A stretch of DNA of 64,000 nucleotides, taken from the NCBI GenBank assembly GCA_002355455.1, contig AP017376.1, positions 62,001 through 126,000 of the forward strand. Direction: 5' to 3'. The notes below the pieces were generated by a model. The model saw nothing but the letters and a program-made list of their open reading frames with translations, did not search any database and was not told where the DNA came from. The translations under genes were made by a program, and so were the position numbers. This document shows, piece after piece, positions 44,672-52,855 of this stretch (its first letter is position 1; each line of letters starts with the position of its first letter). The stretch is from Stanieria sp. NIES-3757 (GTDB taxonomy: Bacteria > Cyanobacteriota > Cyanobacteriia > Cyanobacteriales > Xenococcaceae).

Positions 44672-44980
44672 ATGAAGTATTCCAGTAGCCTTAGCGATGA
44701 AGAATGGGAAATTCTAGAACCCCTGTTAGTTAAGATATTGCCGACTAAGAAGCAAACCCGACCTGCCAATTGGACAAGGCGAGAAATCCTTGACGGAATA
44801 CTCTATCAACTCAAAAATGGTTGTAATTGGGCAGACTTGCCCAAAGATTTACCTCCCTACTCAACTGTCTATTGGCACTACAAGCAGTGGCGAAAGGTAG
44901 GGGTGTTTGAAAAGCTCATGAATGCCTTACATGAACAAGTACGTCAGCAGGTTAAAAAAAACCTAAGTGGACAACATTAA
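44672..44980 (+). CDS. IS5-family transposase orfA (copy 3)
   Basis: Identical to copy 1 orfA: MKYSSSLSDEEWEILEPLL onward. The A8 run at 44954-44961 provides the A-AAA-AAC -1 slip; in the shifted frame KKKPKWTTLIIIDSQAVK leads into orfB. Confidence 0.88.
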   Translation: MKYSSSLSDEEWEILEPLLVKILPTKKQTRPANWTRREILDGILYQLKNGCNWADLPKDLPPYSTVYWHYKQWRKVGVFEKLMNALHEQVRQQVKKNLSGQH

Positions 44981-45000
44981 TAATCATTGACTCTCAAGCC

Positions 45001-45477
45001 GTGAAAAATACCTGTAATGCCAGTGTCGCTTCCAAAGGCTTTTGTTTTTACAAAGCCACGAATGGGATTAAAAGACATCTGGCAATTGATACACTGGGAT
45101 TTCCTTTCTTTACCCACTGCACACCAGCAAATGTCTCGGATGATGCAGGATTGATTGAGATGCTGACGCTAAATATTGACTATTTCCAGTCAAAACCCGT
45201 TAACCTTCCGAAGCTCACTATTTTGCTAGACCACGGATATCATCCCGAACATTTGACTGAGCAATTGGAGCAAGTTTATCCCGAGATCATGACGAAAATC
45301 AAGTTTGAACTGTCCACCAAACCCTCGAAACAAGAGAAGGCAGCGCAAGGGAAATCTGGATTTGTTCCTGCTGTTGCTCGCTGGGTGATTGAACGCTCAA
45401 ACGCTTGGATGGAGCGTTGTAAAAGTTTGGTTAAAAACTTTGAGCGCGAGATACGCGGAGGTTTCCTCCGCTTGTAG
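45001..45477 (+). CDS. IS5-family transposase orfB (copy 3)
   Basis: Identical to copy 1 orfB. The isolated frame is marked from a GTG, but productive translation is by frameshift from orfA, which adds the first catalytic Asp (IIIDSQ). Confidence 0.88.
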   Translation: MKNTCNASVASKGFCFYKATNGIKRHLAIDTLGFPFFTHCTPANVSDDAGLIEMLTLNIDYFQSKPVNLPKLTILLDHGYHPEHLTEQLEQVYPEIMTKIKFELSTKPSKQEKAAQGKSGFVPAVARWVIERSNAWMERCKSLVKNFEREIRGGFLRL

Positions 45478-45593
45478 AATCGCGCTGTTGAGCGAACTTT
45501 ATCTCATGCGACTGCCAAGATCGATCTCTGCTTCGTCAGATTAATGCTTAAGCGGCTTTCAGTCTCTTCGTGAGATCTCAAATGGGTTCTATA

Positions 45594-46178
45594 CAACACG
45601 ATGCTGCTATTTTTGGTGGTAATTCTGGAGGACCTTTGCTCAATGATAGAGGAGAAGTCATTGGTGTCAACTCTGAAGGAATAGTACAACCTGGAAAGCT
45701 TAATACAGGAATGAATTTTGCTATCCCTGTCGATAAATTAATTTCTTTTATCACCGCAGTAAAACAAGAAAATATTTCTCCCGTATCTACTCGACCAACA
45801 GAAAAAAATCAACCCAACTTTAAAGAAATTGCTTTGAACGGTCAAACAATTTCAGATAGTTTATCCGAAGAAAATCGAGCTTTTTATTACATCTTTGAAG
45901 GACGTGCGGGTCAACAAGTCACCATTGATATGGTTAGCAAAGAAGTTAATTCTGCACTGCTACTTTACAAAGTACGGATGTCTTCAGACGGAAAACCAAA
46001 GCCAGAATACAAAGTTACAACAAACGACGATTACAGTTCGGGAAATTTTGATGCCAGGATTGAAACTATTCTGAAAAAAGATGGTTTTTATGTAGTTATT
46101 GCTACATCTTCTTCTCAAAGAGAATACGGCGCTTACAATTTCCAAGCCGTTTCTAATGGTATTTCGTCGCAGTTTTAA
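45594..46178 (+). pseudogene. HtrA-like serine protease, C-terminal part
   Basis: Begins [29 protein letters not shown] with the catalytic Ser, completes the trypsin fold ([14 protein letters not shown]), and ends with a beta-rich domain ([24 protein letters not shown]...[20 protein letters not shown]) like bacterial pre-peptidase C-terminal domains. The open frame extends back into the IS end through GTG-AGA-TCT-CAA-ATG, so a fragment could be translated from there, without His or Asp. Confidence 0.88.
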
Positions 46179-46212
46179 ACCAAATTTTATCGATTAATTA
46201 ATACTAAAAAAA

Positions 46213-46767
46213 ATGATGAAACTTAAATCTGTTTTGGGCATTGCCCTAGCAACTGCTATTATTGCTGCTGCCATTCCTAGCTTTAGCCAATCAGCTTCTG
46301 AAGATCGAGTAAGCTTTTTTTGTAAAGCTATGTTCGATAGTGCTGCTGGCGAACAAATTCCCGCTACTGTAGCTTGGGTTCCCCAACGGAATCAAAATGT
46401 CCCGATTATTTATTGGAAATCTGCTCATTTTGAAGAAGCTGGTTGGGATGGTCAAAAACGCTGCGAAGAAGTAACCCCTAAATTTCAAACTTTTCTTGAT
46501 AATGGTCGCCTTAATTATTTAACTAATGGCAAAGTCCGTGCTTATCCTGTTATTTGTGCAGTAGGAACTCAAAATGGAGAAACTTGCAACGCAGACAATC
46601 AGTTGTTTCAACTTAAACGGGACGCAGATGGGGACAATGCGCTCAAAAGTTTGATGGATATTTTGGAAAGAAGAGGAGGTGCAGGACCTTTATATGAAAG
46701 TTCGGGAGCGCAGATTTACGTTCCCATGAATGAGTTTTTGTTAAATGCTCCCGCACTAGAGGATTGA
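46213..46767 (+). CDS. COP23-domain secreted protein
   Basis: 184 residues. Signal peptide (SVLGIALATAIIAAAIPSFSQS), then the COP23 pattern RVSFFCKAMFD, ATVAWVPQR, PIIYWKSAHFEEAGWDGQKRCEEVTPKFQTF, YLTNGKVRAYPVICA and a late GAGPLYESSG. COP23 was described as a circadian-oscillating membrane-associated protein in cyanobacteria. Cys pairs suggest disulfides. It lies 34 bases behind the split protease, and such genes often sit beside trypsin-like proteases. Confidence 0.85.
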   Translation: MMKLKSVLGIALATAIIAAAIPSFSQSASEDRVSFFCKAMFDSAAGEQIPATVAWVPQRNQNVPIIYWKSAHFEEAGWDGQKRCEEVTPKFQTFLDNGRLNYLTNGKVRAYPVICAVGTQNGETCNADNQLFQLKRDADGDNALKSLMDILERRGGAGPLYESSGAQIYVPMNEFLLNAPALED

Positions 46768-46786
46768 ATTAACTTCAGTCCCCCGA

Positions 46787-46802
46787 CCCCCAAATTTGGG
46801 GG
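46787..46802. repeat. Perfect palindrome CCCCCAAATTTGGGGG
   Basis: A 16-bp perfect palindrome 20 bases after the COP23 stop, with a further CCCCC just upstream. There is no T-tract after it, so it resembles a dispersed cyanobacterial palindrome more than a classic terminator, though it could still stop transcription. Confidence 0.5.
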
Positions 46803-46946
46803 CAGTTAATCAGTACAAGAATATTAACTTACCATTTTATTCTAGGCACGCCACTACAAAACAATTAAGTTTACTTATTCAGGCATAGCTAGCTTTTCTA
46901 CACTTCTGTTTGTTTATCGAGTGATTTTATTAAAATAAAAATTTTT

Positions 46947-49900
46947 ATGAAACGTTCTTTTGCTTTAATTGGCTTTTTACTATTACCCACATCGGTTTTT
47001 ACGGTAAGTGCTTGTTCGTCTCTAAGTATTAATACATCAGGTGCTGAAGATTTGACAGCAAAATCGGTTCTTACTCAAAGTTCGGGTCAACAGTTGGCAC
47101 AATCAAATGAAGTTGCTCAGGCATTTTCTCCCGAAGCGGAAAAAGCTCTTACAGAAATAGCTAGAGCAATTACCGTTAAAATCAGCACTAAAGACAATGG
47201 TGGTTCGGGGGTTTTGATTGGTAAGCAAGGCAATAACTATCTGATTCTTACTAACGCTCATGTAGTTCGTAGTGGTAAAACTTTTGAAGTTAAAACTGAA
47301 GACGGTCAAACGCATCAAGCCAATCTAGTTTTTAACTCTATCAGTGCCAATTACGATCGGGCATTGCTTCAATTTAGTAGTAACCACACCTACAAAATAG
47401 CTACCCCTAGTGAATTACCTGCCGAACCCGAACTACCTACTTTTGCAGCAGGTTATTCTCGCCAAACTGGGAAATTTGTCACTACAAGTGGTCAAGTTAC
47501 TCAAATTTCCGACCAGCTTCTCAAAGAAGGTTATCAAATTGGCTATACCAACGAGATCGAATCAGGCATGAGTGGTGGACCAATTCTCGATGGGGATATG
47601 AAGTTACTGGGAATTAACGGTCAACTAAAATTTCCTATCATCAATACTGTCTATGTCTATCAAGATGGCACACAACCCAAGCCAGAAGAAATTGAAGCAA
47701 TGAGGCAGTTAAGTTGGGGCATTCCCATCGATACGGTGTTGGGAGAATTAAATTCCAATATTGTGACTGCTTACAATTTACCTCAACCAGAAATTGCAGA
47801 AGCCAACACACCTGCTCTAACGGAATGGTTGGGCGAGTTAGAAGCCGAAGCAAAGCAATTTACCGTCAAAATTGATAATACTAATGGTTTGAGTAATGGT
47901 TCGGGAGTGATTGTAGCTAAAGAAAACAATACTTATGCCGTTTTGACTGCGGATCATGTAATTTGCGAAAGGGACAACGCCACCCAACCCTGTCGCGACT
48001 TTGTTTATGAAATAGTGACTCATGACGGTCAACGTCACCAAATAGAAGCTGACAAGACTCGAAGACAAGAGGGGGTAGATTTAGCGGTAGTTAAGTTTAC
48101 CAGTGATGAAAATTATCAAGTAGCTCAGTTAGCTAATTATCCTTTAACACAAGGCGATGCGGTATTTGTGGCAGGGTATCCCAAGCTAGATAACAATAAA
48201 CCAGCCCCGTGGTTGTTTAGTTTGGGTTATGGTTTTGAGCGAGAACAGGGATTATTAGAGGTTAAAGATAGTTCTTTGACTACCGATAATTTTGGTTTGA
48301 TTAGCAGTCAGGGTAGTTTAGCTGGTGGTTATGAAATGGTTTATAGCAGCATCACCTATGGAGGAATGAGTGGTGGTGCGGTATTAGATCGAGATGGCAG
48401 AGTTATTGGCATTCATGGGTTGGCAGAAGGAGAAGAAGTTTTAGACAGTCAAAGCAGTGACAAAAAGCAGGTGCAGTCAGGTTTTAGTTTAGGAATTCCC
48501 ATTAATACATTTGTCGGTTTGACAAATATATTAATGGTTAACTCCACATTAGCGATACAAGATAACAAACCGAAAAAATTAAACACGTCAGAAACCCAAG
48601 CTTTTCAAGATGCTATTTTAGGTACAGAAATACCTCAAAGTAATGCTACAGCAGAAAAATGGCTTGAAAGGGGAAATAAACTATGGCGGTTAAGGCGCAA
48701 TTCTGAAGCAGTGGAAGCGTTCGATAAAGCAATTGAACTTAAACCTGAATTTATTCATTTGGCTTACTATGGCAAGGGTTTGGCTTTAGGGTATGAACGT
48801 AAATATGAAGCAGCATTAAAAAGTTTGGAACTAGCTACAGAAACCGAACCTAGTTTTGCAGCAGCTTTCCTGACTAAAGTTGTGTTTTTACAACAATTAA
48901 ATCGATTAGAAGAAGCACTATCAGTTACCGAAACAGCAAGTTCACTGCAACCAAACAATGCCAATTTATACAACCAAAAAGGTAATATCTTATTCGATCT
49001 AGAACGTTATTCAGAAGCTAAACTGGCTTATAACCAGGCAATTAAACTTAATCCTCGCTCTACTTTTTACTACAATAGAGGTAATGTTTACGATCAACAA
49101 AACAAACCAGATTTGGCCATAGTCGACTTCAATAAAGCGATTTCGATTAATTCTAACGATGCTAAAGTTTACATTAATCGAGGTTTATTTTACATTCGAC
49201 AAGACAAACCAGATTTGGCCATAGCCGACCTTAATAAGGCGATTTCGATTAATTCTGATTATACTAAAGCTTATTACAATCGGGGTGTTGTTTATGATCA
49301 ACAAGGCAAACTAGATTTGGCCATAGCCGACCTTAATAAGGCGATTTCGATTGATCGTGAATTTGCTCCAGCTTACCTTAATCGGGGTGCTGTTTACGCC
49401 GACCAAGGCAAACTAGATTTGGCCATAGCTGATTACAATCAAGTAATCGACCTCAATTTTGATGATGGCATAGTTTACTACAATCGGGGTAATCTTTACG
49501 CTCAGCAAGGCAAACTAGATTTAGCCCTCTCCGACTACGATAAAGCGATTGCTATTAATTCTAACTATACTGGGGCTTATTTCAATGCTAAGGTTTATTA
49601 CAATCGAGGTACTATTTACGCTCAGCAAGGCAAACTAGATTTAGCCCTCTCCGACTACGATAAAGCGATTGCTATTAATTCTAACTATGCTGAAGTTTAC
49701 GCCGATCGGGGTAGTATTTACGCCAGGCAAGGCAATCCAGATTTGGCTCTAAATGACTTCAATCAAGCGATTGACCTTAATCATAATGATGGTGATGCTT
49801 ACTACGGTAGGGGTACTATCTACGTAACACAAGGTCAATTAGATTTGGCTCTAAATGACTTCAATCAAGCGATTGACATCAATCATAATGATGGTGATGC

Positions 49901-50150
49901 TTACTACGGTAGGGGTACTATCTACTTGTACCAAAACAAACTAGATCTAGCTCTCGCTGACTTTAATCAAGCCATCCTGATTAATCCCGATGATGCTAAA
50001 GCTTATGGTAACTTGGCTTTGGTGTATCAAAAAAAAGGAGCTATTGAAGCAGCGCGAGCTAATCTTCAAAAAGCCCAAAAATTATTCATTGCTCAAGGTA
50101 ACACTGTTTTAGCCGAACAAGCAGCTAGTTTATTGCAACAATTACCTTAA
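46947..50150 (+). CDS. Lipoprotein with two trypsin-like domains and a TPR array
   Basis: 1067 residues. A lipobox-like TVSACSS follows the signal. Protease domain 1 (about 65-275) has GGSGVLIG, LTNAHVVRSG, DRALLQF and GMSGGPILDG. Domain 2 (about 300-540) has SGVIVAK, LTADHVICE, DLAVVKF and GGMSGGAVLDRDG. Both have a His, Asp and Ser. From about 565 to the end come about 14 tetratricopeptide repeats, several nearly identical in DNA, ending KAYGNLALVYQKKG. It probably acts outside the inner membrane, with TPRs for protein binding. Confidence 0.88.
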   Translation: MKRSFALIGFLLLPTSVFTVSACSSLSINTSGAEDLTAKSVLTQSSGQQLAQSNEVAQAFSPEAEKALTEIARAITVKISTKDNGGSGVLIGKQGNNYLILTNAHVVRSGKTFEVKTEDGQTHQANLVFNSISANYDRALLQFSSNHTYKIATPSELPAEPELPTFAAGYSRQTGKFVTTSGQVTQISDQLLKEGYQIGYTNEIESGMSGGPILDGDMKLLGINGQLKFPIINTVYVYQDGTQPKPEEIEAMRQLSWGIPIDTVLGELNSNIVTAYNLPQPEIAEANTPALTEWLGELEAEAKQFTVKIDNTNGLSNGSGVIVAKENNTYAVLTADHVICERDNATQPCRDFVYEIVTHDGQRHQIEADKTRRQEGVDLAVVKFTSDENYQVAQLANYPLTQGDAVFVAGYPKLDNNKPAPWLFSLGYGFEREQGLLEVKDSSLTTDNFGLISSQGSLAGGYEMVYSSITYGGMSGGAVLDRDGRVIGIHGLAEGEEVLDSQSSDKKQVQSGFSLGIPINTFVGLTNILMVNSTLAIQDNKPKKLNTSETQAFQDAILGTEIPQSNATAEKWLERGNKLWRLRRNSEAVEAFDKAIELKPEFIHLAYYGKGLALGYERKYEAALKSLELATETEPSFAAAFLTKVVFLQQLNRLEEALSVTETASSLQPNNANLYNQKGNILFDLERYSEAKLAYNQAIKLNPRSTFYYNRGNVYDQQNKPDLAIVDFNKAISINSNDAKVYINRGLFYIRQDKPDLAIADLNKAISINSDYTKAYYNRGVVYDQQGKLDLAIADLNKAISIDREFAPAYLNRGAVYADQGKLDLAIADYNQVIDLNFDDGIVYYNRGNLYAQQGKLDLALSDYDKAIAINSNYTGAYFNAKVYYNRGTIYAQQGKLDLALSDYDKAIAINSNYAEVYADRGSIYARQGNPDLALNDFNQAIDLNHNDGDAYYGRGTIYVTQGQLDLALNDFNQAIDINHNDGDAYYGRGTIYLYQNKLDLALADFNQAILINPDDAKAYGNLALVYQKKGAIEAARANLQKAQKLFIAQGNTVLAEQAASLLQQLP
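49495..49926 (+). repeat. Recently expanded TPR-coding repeats
   Basis: Seventy-four bases (49495-49568) recur exactly at 49615-49688, 120 bases on; the second copy lies 40 codons away rather than the 34 of one TPR because of a six-residue insert. Farther on, about 85 bases at 49741 recur at 49843 with a 102-base period and one or two differences. Confidence 0.8.
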
Positions 50151-50351
50151 ACAAACATAGAAAAAACCTACTAGCTCGATTCAATTTTTGAAACCGTAAA
50201 ACAAACCAAAATAATTGTTAAGATCAAATATTTTAAAATATCTGTTTAAGGAAAAATGTAAATTCTTCTTTTTCCTCAAGCATAGAAACTTCTTCGTTAC
50301 AATAGGCAGAAATATAAATTCCTCAATTTTAAAATTAGCTAAGAGTAAGAT

Positions 50352-50600
50352 GTGAAATATCAAATTAAATTTAAACGCCAAGCAGTGAAAGATTTAAAAG
50401 CCTTATCTCCCAATTTAAGAGAAAAAATTTTACTTAAAATTGAAGCTATGGAGAATAATCTACAAGGAGATATCAAAAAACTCACTAATTTTGCTCCAGA
50501 ATATAGATTAAGAGTTGGAACATATAGAATTTTATTTAAAATTGATGGTGAAATTTTAAGGATTCACCGAGTCAAACATAGAAAAGACGCTTACCAATAA
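50352..50600 (+). CDS. relE: RelE/ParE-superfamily toxin
   Basis: 82 residues from GTG (the overlapping ATG would stop at once). MKYQIKFKRQAVKDLKAL, YRLRVGTYRILFKID and a terminal RIHRVKHRKDAY are the standard RelE order. Such toxins cut mRNA in the ribosome. The toxin gene precedes the antitoxin, the less common order. Confidence 0.85.
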   Translation: MKYQIKFKRQAVKDLKALSPNLREKILLKIEAMENNLQGDIKKLTNFAPEYRLRVGTYRILFKIDGEILRIHRVKHRKDAYQ

Positions 50601-50619
50601 TAAAAACCAAGTAAATACA

Positions 50620-50817
50620 ATGATTGAATTACATCCCGAATTTATAACCAAAAATGGTCAAAAAGAGTTTGCCGTACTTCCTTATGAAGAATTTCTAAAA
50701 CTACAAGAGATACTAGAAGATTTAGAAGACTTACGAGATTTAAGATCGGCTGAAGAAGAAGATAAAGACAGTCCCGAATATTCTTTACAAGAAGTTAAGC
50801 AAATGCTTGAAATGTAA
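50620..50817 (+). CDS. Phd/YefM-like or helical antitoxin partner of RelE
   Basis: 65 residues, acidic. KNGQKEFAVLPYEEFLKLQEILEDLEDL resembles the C-terminal half of Phd/YefM antitoxins (VVLSxEEYE..ETL). It starts 19 bases after the toxin, so the pair makes a module. Confidence 0.75.
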   Translation: MIELHPEFITKNGQKEFAVLPYEEFLKLQEILEDLEDLRDLRSAEEEDKDSPEYSLQEVKQMLEM

Positions 50818-50898
50818 AAAGTCTGTAGAGATAGATTGAGTTTAATTCATGTTTAACAGCATCCGCAAATTAATAAAAATGACCATAAAACAATACGA

Positions 50899-51075
50899 CA
50901 AATTTAGATTTTTTTGTGCTGTTTTAATGCCTTTAGGAGATTTTTTCTGAAAAGCATGAAGCACATAAATATGTTTACCTATTTGTACGGCATAAATTGT
51001 TCTATAAGTGTCAGAGTCAAATCGAGTAACAATCTCAAAAATACCACTACCAATCCCTTTAAATGCTAAACCATT
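50899..51075 (-). pseudogene. Gp49/HigB-like toxin remnant
   Basis: Within a longer frame on the minus strand, FKGIGSGIFEIVTRFDSDTYRTIYAVQIGKHIYVLHAFQKKSPKGIKTAQKN matches the core of phage-derived Gp49-like (HigB/RelE) toxins. The N-terminal catalytic part is replaced by a hydrophobic stretch and the C-terminus diverges after KNLNL, so it is broken at both ends. No Xre antitoxin follows. Confidence 0.65.
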
Positions 51076-51122
51076 TAAAAGTAGGATAGATAAAAATAAA
51101 TAAGATAAAAAGATCGACAAAA

Positions 51123-51434
51123 ATGAAAACTCCTTTAGCATTACCAATTAAAATACCTATTGCGAAACTAAAAGATTTTTGTCAGCGAAATGAGATTGAT
51201 AAATTATCGTTATTTGGTTCGGTATTAAGAGATGATTTTACCGCCCAAAGTGATGTAGACCTATTAGTAGAGTTTGCCGAAGGAAAAACGCCAGGGTTAG
51301 CAATTGTAGATCTGCAAGATGAATTATCGCAAATGCTAGGGCGAGAAGTAGATTTAAGAACACCAGCAGAATTAAGTCGCTTTTTTCGCGAAAGAGTTTT
51401 AAGTGAAGCAGTAATAATTTATACTAAAGATTGA
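51123..51434 (+). CDS. MNT-type minimal nucleotidyltransferase
   Basis: 103 residues. LSLFGSVLRDDFTAQSDVDLLVEF contains the GS-x-R-D-x(6-7)-SD-x-D-LL motif, and REVDLRTPAELSRFF supplies the third acidic residue. MntA-type proteins AMPylate and neutralise HEPN toxins. No HEPN gene follows, so this is an orphan antitoxin-like enzyme or has an unlinked partner. Confidence 0.85.
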   Translation: MKTPLALPIKIPIAKLKDFCQRNEIDKLSLFGSVLRDDFTAQSDVDLLVEFAEGKTPGLAIVDLQDELSQMLGREVDLRTPAELSRFFRERVLSEAVIIYTKD

Positions 51435-51465
51435 CAATCTAACTCGCCTAAGACACATCAAAAAA

Positions 51466-52125
51466 TTAATAATAAACCATCTTAAATCCAACAGGTAATC
51501 GCGCTGCTGCTAACGCCGTTCCTTTTAGCTGGCTATAAGCGAGATCCGAACCGCTCAAATCTGCACCAGTCAAGTTTGCCCAGTTGAGCTTGCTATGAAT
51601 TAAATTACTATTACGGAGGTTTACCCAGGCTAGATTTGCTCCTACTAAATTTGCCCCACTGAAATTAGTTTTTTCTAGTTCTGCTTGGCTCAAATTCGCG
51701 CCATTTAAGTTAGTTTTTTCTAGCTGCGCTCCGATTAAATTAGCGCGATGAAGATTGACTTTAACCAACCTTGCCTGACTCAGATTTGCTCCTGCTAAGT
51801 TTGCCCCTGTTAGATTCGCGTGACGTAAATTAGCTCCCGTTAGATTTGCCTGGCGTAAATCTCTACCGCTCAAATCCTGTCCGCACAGATTGGCACGACG
51901 CAGGTTAATACCTGCCAAATTATCGGGTAATCTGCCAAAATACCTTAAATCCGACCCCTGCCAGTCTATGTTTAAAAATTCTGCTGCATCTATAGTTATA
52001 TTGAGCAAACGCTTTTTGGCAAACTGACGCTCTCCTTCTCGGTAGCGTTGCTGAAATTCTCGATCGCCGATAATTTCAAACCAGGAGGGAAATAGATCGT
52101 ATATGGTATCGGGTAAGATAAACAT
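51466..52125 (-). CDS. Pentapeptide-repeat protein
   Basis: 219 residues with an N-terminal non-repeat region of about 65 residues, then about 25 A(D/N)LxG-type pentapeptides (NLRRANLCGQDLSGRDL...LTGADLSGSDLAYSQL). They would form a right-handed beta-helix, sometimes a DNA mimic. It is 7 bases downstream of the next gene on the same strand, so they are probably co-transcribed. Confidence 0.88.
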   Translation of the reverse strand: MFILPDTIYDLFPSWFEIIGDREFQQRYREGERQFAKKRLLNITIDAAEFLNIDWQGSDLRYFGRLPDNLAGINLRRANLCGQDLSGRDLRQANLTGANLRHANLTGANLAGANLSQARLVKVNLHRANLIGAQLEKTNLNGANLSQAELEKTNFSGANLVGANLAWVNLRNSNLIHSKLNWANLTGADLSGSDLAYSQLKGTALAAARLPVGFKMVYY

Positions 52126-52132
52126 AGTTTTT

Positions 52133-52789
52133 TCAATTGATACTAGTCGGTCTTTTATCTTGAGAAGTAGAAGAATACAGAGGGATACGTAACTTACCCA
52201 TGCGGTAACTGTTTTGGATTTTGATTTGCAACCACTGGGCTAAATGCTGGCTAGAGATGGGCAATTGCTGTAGATAAAGCTGCAAACGCTGACAATGAGT
52301 TTCCGTCCATTCCGCACTCGGATAAGTCAATCCCGATAGTTGCCAGAAATTGTAAATATAGCTAACATTTCGCCAACACTCCTCCAAACTGTCTCGTTCG
52401 GAAAAGTAATTTTTATCGAGTCTTAGTTTGCGCCACCAAGAACCAGTAAACCAATCCTTAATTAGCTTGCGCCAATACTGGCGATCGATTCCCGTCACAA
52501 ATAATAAATAATGAGTTCCATAAAGAAGGCGACTCATCGCCGTTTGCCATTGCGAATAGGAAATCCCATCGAACTCTTTTTCCGACAGCAAGTAACTCAA
52601 GCGATCGCATCCCTCGCGGATATCTTCCAAAGCAGCCTCTACAGAACCTAAAGCTTCAGCTAACGGGCGATCGCGCTCTTTAAGGTAAGCTTCTCGAACG
52701 TATTCGAGTAATTTTGATTCGTCATCGCCAACCAGTTCGGATTCTTCTGGTGTTAGAACTAATAGCTTTGGTTCTGCGAGGGTTTGCAT
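52133..52789 (-). CDS. Hypothetical protein upstream of a pentapeptide-repeat gene
   Basis: 218 residues, charged and helical. The start is ATG followed by QTLAEPKLLVLTPEESELV. Tyr/Trp-rich central part (QYWRKLIKDWFTGSWWRKL). No recognised motif, signal or membrane segment. Middle member of a three-gene set. Confidence 0.55.
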   Translation of the reverse strand: MQTLAEPKLLVLTPEESELVGDDESKLLEYVREAYLKERDRPLAEALGSVEAALEDIREGCDRLSYLLSEKEFDGISYSQWQTAMSRLLYGTHYLLFVTGIDRQYWRKLIKDWFTGSWWRKLRLDKNYFSERDSLEECWRNVSYIYNFWQLSGLTYPSAEWTETHCQRLQLYLQQLPISSQHLAQWLQIKIQNSYRMGKLRIPLYSSTSQDKRPTSIN

Positions 52790-52855
52790 GGATAAATTTA
52801 GAGTGGTTTATCTGGTTATCGGTCTTTTTTGAACTTCGATGCAAATAGCTAAAAT

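Larger units (their letters stand above)
44608..45589 (+). mobile_element. IS5-family insertion sequence, copy 3 (complete, 982 bp)
   Basis: Same ends and length as copy 1, in the opposite orientation, flanked by TATA (44604-44607 and 45590-45593). The uninterrupted reading frame on either side shows directly that TATA is the duplicated target. Confidence 0.93.
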
